NCBI GenBank assembly: GCA_003132405.1
Contig: PKXQ01000154.1
Span: forward strand, 1 to 36,708
Length of the DNA: 36,708 bases
Direction: 5' to 3'
Origin: Acidobacteriaceae bacterium
Lineage (GTDB): Bacteria > Acidobacteriota > Terriglobia > Terriglobales > Acidobacteriaceae
Shown here: positions 33,740 through 36,708 of the stretch, one piece after another
Position numbering within the stretch: position 1 is the stretch's first letter
How the letters are laid out: every line of letters begins with the position of its first letter
The notes under the pieces: model-generated
Seen by the model: only the letters and a program-made list of their open reading frames with translations
Database searches by the model: none
Told to the model about the DNA's origin: nothing
Position numbers and translations under genes: made by a program

Positions 33740-34504
33740 GTGAAAAAGTTAATCGTGTTTGATCTGGACGGAACTCTCGCGGAAAGTAAATCATCCCTCG
33801 ACTCCGAAATGTCGGGACTGCTCCACGACCTTCTCGCGATCGTCAAAGTGGCTGTGATTTCCGGAGGCGATTGGCCGCAGTTTGAAAAACAATTCGTCTC
33901 CAACCTTCCACATGACGAGCGCCTGCTGAATCTATTCCTCCTTCCCACATCCGGGACAAAATTCTATCGCTACGACTCAGCGGGTTGGAAAAAGATCTAC
34001 TCAGAAGATTTCACTCCGGAGGAAAGAGAGAAAATCCTTAGTTCTCTCAAGAAGGCGATCGGAGTTGCAGGCTTCAAGATCGAAAAGGTCTGGGGAGAAC
34101 AAATTGAAGACCGGGGAAGCCAGGTAACATTTTCTGCTTTAGGTCAGCAGGCCCCTTTGGAAGAAAAAGATAAGTGGGACCCCGATGTCAGCAAGCGGAG
34201 AGAGATCAAATCGATCCTGGAGAAGTTTATTCCGGAGTTCTCAGTGCGAACCGGCGGCTCGACATCTATCGACATAACCAAGCCCGGCATCGATAAAGCT
34301 TATGGCATCCGAAAACTGCGAGACATCCTCGGTATTTCGATAAACGAGATGATTTACATCGGCGATGCCTTATATGTGGGGGGCAATGACCACGCGGCTG
34401 AAACCGTGGGAGTCGATTGCATTTCGGTTAGCGATCCCGGCGATACGAAGCGGGTTGTTCAAACAATCATTGCCTGTTTAGGAGTCACCAATCAGGCAGC
34501 GTGA
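33740..34504 (+). CDS. HAD-IIB enzyme, PMM-like (candidate phosphomannomutase or sugar phosphatase)
   Basis: The 254-residue protein starts at GTG with GGAAG upstream. FDLDGTLAES (Asp8, Asp10) is HAD motif I, VISGGDW motif II, TSGTKFYRYD a cap-side signature, and IYIGDALYVGGNDHAAE motif IV. The region GGSTSIDITKPGIDKAYGIR and the GGNDH phrase match eukaryotic-type alpha-phosphomannomutases (PMM1/PMM2 group), which move phosphate between C1 and C6 of mannose; the length also matches (about 250). EDRGSQVTFSALGQQAP is a conserved block of the bacterial relatives. Its neighbours are mannose-6-phosphate isomerase (upstream) and GH130 (30 bp downstream), so it would link mannose 1-phosphate to mannose 6-phosphate. 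A simple phosphatase role is the alternative. Confidence 0.8.
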   Translation: MKKLIVFDLDGTLAESKSSLDSEMSGLLHDLLAIVKVAVISGGDWPQFEKQFVSNLPHDERLLNLFLLPTSGTKFYRYDSAGWKKIYSEDFTPEEREKILSSLKKAIGVAGFKIEKVWGEQIEDRGSQVTFSALGQQAPLEEKDKWDPDVSKRREIKSILEKFIPEFSVRTGGSTSIDITKPGIDKAYGIRKLRDILGISINEMIYIGDALYVGGNDHAAETVGVDCISVSDPGDTKRVVQTIIACLGVTNQAA

Positions 34505-34533
34505 GGTCTAGAAAGCACCGATAAGAGGAATTG

Positions 34534-35640
34534 ATGAGCGGTTTTGACTTACAGCGCCTGGGAATGTTGATGGAGCCGGAGCCGGGTAACCCCCATGAGA
34601 TCGAAGGCGTACTGAATCCCGCTGCTGCTCGTGGCCCTGACGGTGAACTCTACCTCTTCCCGCGGCTAGTCGCGCAAGGAAATTACTCACGCATTGGCAT
34701 TGCCCGAGTACGCTTCAATGATGCCGGCGATCCCGTAGGCGTCGAACGGCTCGGCATCGCGTTAGAGCCTGAGACCGATTATGAGCGGCGCCCCGATGGC
34801 AGCGGAGGTTGCGAAGATCCTCGTATCACGTTCGTGGAACCATTGCAGCGCTACGTGATGACTTACACAGCATTTTCGCCGCGAGGCCCGCGGATCGCCC
34901 GGGCAATTTCGCAAGACCTCTTCCACTGGCAGCGCCTGGGGCTGTCGACCTTTCCTCCGTATCATGGCATCGATTCCAGCGAGGTGGATGACAAAGACGC
35001 CTGTGTATTCCCTCTTGCCATTCCGAACTCATCCGGGCAACCGGAACTCGCGCTCCTCCACCGGCCGCTGTTTCCCGGAACTCGTCCTGAGGAAACCGCC
35101 TGCAACGCCGCGTCCCGTGAGGTGGACCTTGATCGCGAAAGCATCTGGATTTCCTACCGCCCGCTTTCCTTGGAGCCCCGTGGACCAAGTAACCTCAGCC
35201 AGTTTTCTCGTCACCGGTTGGCGACTCCAGTGTCTCCCTGGGAGCGGCTCAAAATCGGCTGCGGCACTCCGCCCGTCCTGACGCGGCACGGTTGGCTGAT
35301 CGTCTATCACGGCGTCAGCGAAATGGAAGGACCCAGCAAAGAGGTGCATCCCCTGTGCTACTCGGCGGGAGTGATGGTGCTTTCAAAGGAGCATCCGCAA
35401 GTGATTCGTTATCGTTCTTCGGAGCCGGTGTTGACCCCAGAGCTGCCGCAGGAACGCCGCGGGACCGTCGCGAATGTCGTGTTTCCGACCGGAATTGACC
35501 GTCGCGACGATCTCGGATCGCCGGAACGCTTCGACGTTTACTATGGGATGGCCGACTACCGGATTGGCGTGGCACGCCTTGACGTGCCGGATGTCTTGCC
35601 GCCGGGAGGTGTCGCTCACGCACCGGACGCAAAGGTGTAA
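34534..35640 (+). CDS. GH130-family beta-mannoside phosphorylase-like protein
   Basis: The ATG at 34534 follows AGAGGA and gives 368 residues, in the range of GH130 enzymes. It is a five-bladed propeller with NPAAARGPDGELYLFPRLV at the start, GGCEDPRITFV (the EDPR signature), YVMTYTAFSPRGPRIARA, DDKDACVFP, GCGTPPVLTRHGWLIVYHGV and VVFPTGID. GH130 members use phosphate to cleave beta-mannosides and release alpha-mannose 1-phosphate; some are hydrolases. Lack of a signal peptide and location after a PMM-like and a PMI gene favour the cytoplasmic phosphorylase role. The natural disaccharide (mannosyl-glucose, mannobiose or a mannosyl-GlcNAc) cannot be decided here. Confidence 0.88.
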   Translation: MSGFDLQRLGMLMEPEPGNPHEIEGVLNPAAARGPDGELYLFPRLVAQGNYSRIGIARVRFNDAGDPVGVERLGIALEPETDYERRPDGSGGCEDPRITFVEPLQRYVMTYTAFSPRGPRIARAISQDLFHWQRLGLSTFPPYHGIDSSEVDDKDACVFPLAIPNSSGQPELALLHRPLFPGTRPEETACNAASREVDLDRESIWISYRPLSLEPRGPSNLSQFSRHRLATPVSPWERLKIGCGTPPVLTRHGWLIVYHGVSEMEGPSKEVHPLCYSAGVMVLSKEHPQVIRYRSSEPVLTPELPQERRGTVANVVFPTGIDRRDDLGSPERFDVYYGMADYRIGVARLDVPDVLPPGGVAHAPDAKV

Positions 35641-35668
35641 CACCTCCTTCGTTGTATCCTTTCCGGAC

Positions 35669-35830
35669 TCAGGCAGCTTTGAGCGCCGCGCTCTTGGATG
35701 AGATGCACTCCATCAGGTCGTTCCAGGATTTGACGACCGATGCGGCTCCTTCGTCCAGAAGTTGAGCGGCCAAGGCATCCGTGTCAATGCCGTGATCGGT
35801 GCGGTCAACGGCCACAGGAGGCTCCATCAT
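35669..35830 (-). pseudogene. Transaldolase-like C-terminal remnant coupled to zwf
   Basis: A 53-codon frame starts with ATG at 35830-35828, overlapping the G6PDH stop as ATGA. Residues DHGIDTDALAAQLLDEGAAS and VKSWNDLMECISSKSAALKAA look like the last helices of bacterial transaldolases (the tal part of tal/pgi fusions), where LAxxLxxEGxxxFxxSFxxL is usual. The catalytic barrel with the Schiff-base lysine is missing. Tal genes often lie beside zwf, so this is probably the tail of a deleted tal gene, perhaps now translated as a small protein. The homology is short, so the assignment is tentative. Confidence 0.45.
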
Positions 35831-36708
35831 TCGGATGCTTCCTTGGGTTTGGGGTTGTGCCAAGAGCCGTCTGAAGCGATTAATCTGTTGGCCTCCTTCG
35901 GTCCCCAGCCGCCGCGCTTGTATGGGCGAGCCCGGGGGTGGTTCTTAAGGACTGGATCGACCACCGCCCAGGCAGCCTCCACCGCGTCCTCACGGGTGAA
36001 GAGCGCTCCATCGCCGATCATGGCGTCGCCCAAGAGTCGCTCGTAAGGCGTTTCCGCTCCCTGCTGTTGTTCGAACAGGTACAGCTCTCGCTGGTCGCCG
36101 ACGAACTGCTTGCCCGAGCGCTTGACGCGAGCGGCGAGGGCGATGGCCGAGTCGGGGGAGAGCCGGAAGCGCAGGTAGTTGGCCGGGCCAGTGGCCGGCG
36201 CTGAGTCGGCGAAAAGCCTCTGCGGCGGCGCCTTCAATTCCACCAGTACCTCGGTCGCGGTATCTGCCAGGTATTTGCCGGAACGCAAATACCACGGCAC
36301 CCCCTCCCAGCGCCATGAGTCGATGAAAAGTCGCAGCGCACAGAAAGTCTCGACGTCGGAGTTCTTCGCCACGTCGGGCTCCTTCCGGTAGCCGGCGTAC
36401 TGGCCGCGCACCAAGTCGGCGGACTTCAGAGGGCGCATGGCTTCGAAGACCTTAGCTTTCTCGTTGTGCACGGCTCCAAAATCCCTGTCGGCCGGAGGTT
36501 CCATGGCAAGCAGGGCAACGATTTGGAAGAGATGGTTCTCGATCACGTCGCGCAGACAGCCGGCAGTTTCGTAAAATGCGCCGCGCTGCCCAACGCCGAA
36601 GTCCTCGGATAGGGTTACCTGGACGCTGGCTACGTAGTTGCGATTCCAGATGGGCTCCAGGAAAGAGTTGGCGAAGCGGAAGTACAGGATATTCATGATC
36701 GCCTCCTT
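35827..36708 (-). CDS. zwf: Glucose-6-phosphate 1-dehydrogenase, C-terminal part (runs off the window)
   Basis: The frame is open from the right window edge (KEAIMNILYFRFANS) to the stop at 35827, giving 293 residues of the ~500-residue enzyme. FRFANSFLEPIWNRNYVASVQVTLSEDFGVGQRGAFYETAGCLRD and FIDSWRWEGVPWYLRSGK are standard blocks of the C-terminal domain. They line the glucose 6-phosphate pocket and dimer interface. The N-terminal NADP domain and the RIDHYLGKE active site lie just outside the window. An ATG at 36694-36696 with AAGGAG before it looks like a start, but alignment puts it inside the GKExxxNIL segment, so it is not the true start. The enzyme oxidises glucose 6-phosphate to 6-phosphogluconolactone for the pentose phosphate or Entner-Doudoroff route. 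Confidence 0.95.
   Translation of the reverse strand, partial: KEAIMNILYFRFANSFLEPIWNRNYVASVQVTLSEDFGVGQRGAFYETAGCLRDVIENHLFQIVALLAMEPPADRDFGAVHNEKAKVFEAMRPLKSADLVRGQYAGYRKEPDVAKNSDVETFCALRLFIDSWRWEGVPWYLRSGKYLADTATEVLVELKAPPQRLFADSAPATGPANYLRFRLSPDSAIALAARVKRSGKQFVGDQRELYLFEQQQGAETPYERLLGDAMIGDGALFTREDAVEAAWAVVDPVLKNHPRARPYKRGGWGPKEANRLIASDGSWHNPKPKEASE

Noticed and set aside
36694..36708. Apparent start of zwf (AAGGAG + ATG at 36696)
   Set aside because: The frame stays open to the window edge and KEAIMNILYFRFAN aligns with the internal GKExxxNILxFRFAN block, so the gene continues outside the window.
1..36708. CRISPR arrays, tRNA, rRNA, insertion sequences, phage genes
   Set aside because: No regularly spaced repeats, cloverleaf-like segments, transposase or integrase motifs were recognised by reading; a tRNAscan or ISfinder run could still find something small.

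Overview
The window looks like a chromosomal segment of an Acidobacteriota member (Terriglobia/Koribacter type). This is inferred from gene style: a ~1060-residue TonB-dependent receptor with an N-terminal carboxypeptidase-regulatory-like domain, a neighbouring FG-GAP/ASPIC protein plus TPR protein, Tat-exported glycoside hydrolases and moderately high GC. No rRNA, tRNA, CRISPR array, integrase or transposase was recognised. The DNA may come from a metagenome: three frameshifts and several truncated genes are present, and errors or misjoins cannot be excluded.

Layout, left to right. (1) 1-1371: a frameshifted and C-terminally truncated P-type ATPase. (2) 1410-7059: two Tat-exported putative (alpha/alpha)6-barrel glycoside hydrolases on the minus strand, the first frameshifted, with a DeoR-family regulator between them. 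(3) 7197-11821: a sugar MFS permease, two overlapping cupin-type phosphoglucose isomerases (minus), a ROK sugar kinase and an esterase. (4) 11822-12937: a secreted DUF4185-like beta-propeller protein (minus). (5) 13046-20583: a tightly packed plus-strand operon, consisting of a 29-codon remnant of a gluconolactonase/SMP-30 gene, a glucarate-dehydratase-like enolase-superfamily enzyme, a secreted GH38-like protein, two SDR dehydrogenases and a mutarotase-like protein. (6) 26562-20590, minus: TonB receptor, long mannose-6-phosphate-isomerase-like protein and esterase. (7) 26914-29843, plus: FG-GAP/ASPIC protein and TPR protein. (8) 32965-30008, minus: mannonate dehydratase UxuA, SDR dehydrogenase and SMP-30 lactonase. 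(9) 33011-35640, plus: N-truncated mannose-6-phosphate isomerase, PMM-like HAD enzyme and GH130 mannosyl phosphorylase-like protein. (10) Right edge, minus: partial glucose-6-phosphate dehydrogenase followed by a small transaldolase-like tail.

Taken together the segment reads as a mannose-centred sugar utilisation region with two routes. One is phosphorolytic: GH130 gives mannose 1-phosphate, the PMM-like HAD gives mannose 6-phosphate, PMI gives fructose 6-phosphate, and cupin PGIs and G6PDH feed the pentose/Entner-Doudoroff side. The other is oxidative and non-phosphorylating: an SDR oxidises the sugar, SMP-30 opens the lactone, and UxuA forms 2-keto-3-deoxygluconate. A second, parallel SDR/dehydratase operon appears to have lost its own lactonase gene except for its first codons. 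The pathway assignment is inference from gene families and order; the substrates are not shown by sequence alone.

A recurring theme is gene remnants at module borders (P-ATPase, SMP-30 start, a possible Bax-inhibitor start, PMI lacking its N-terminus, transaldolase tail). These suggest that the region was assembled by repeated deletion or replacement. Two TTTCGTTTT direct repeats in front of the DeoR gene, and a 14-mer shared by two divergent promoters, are the best regulatory candidates.
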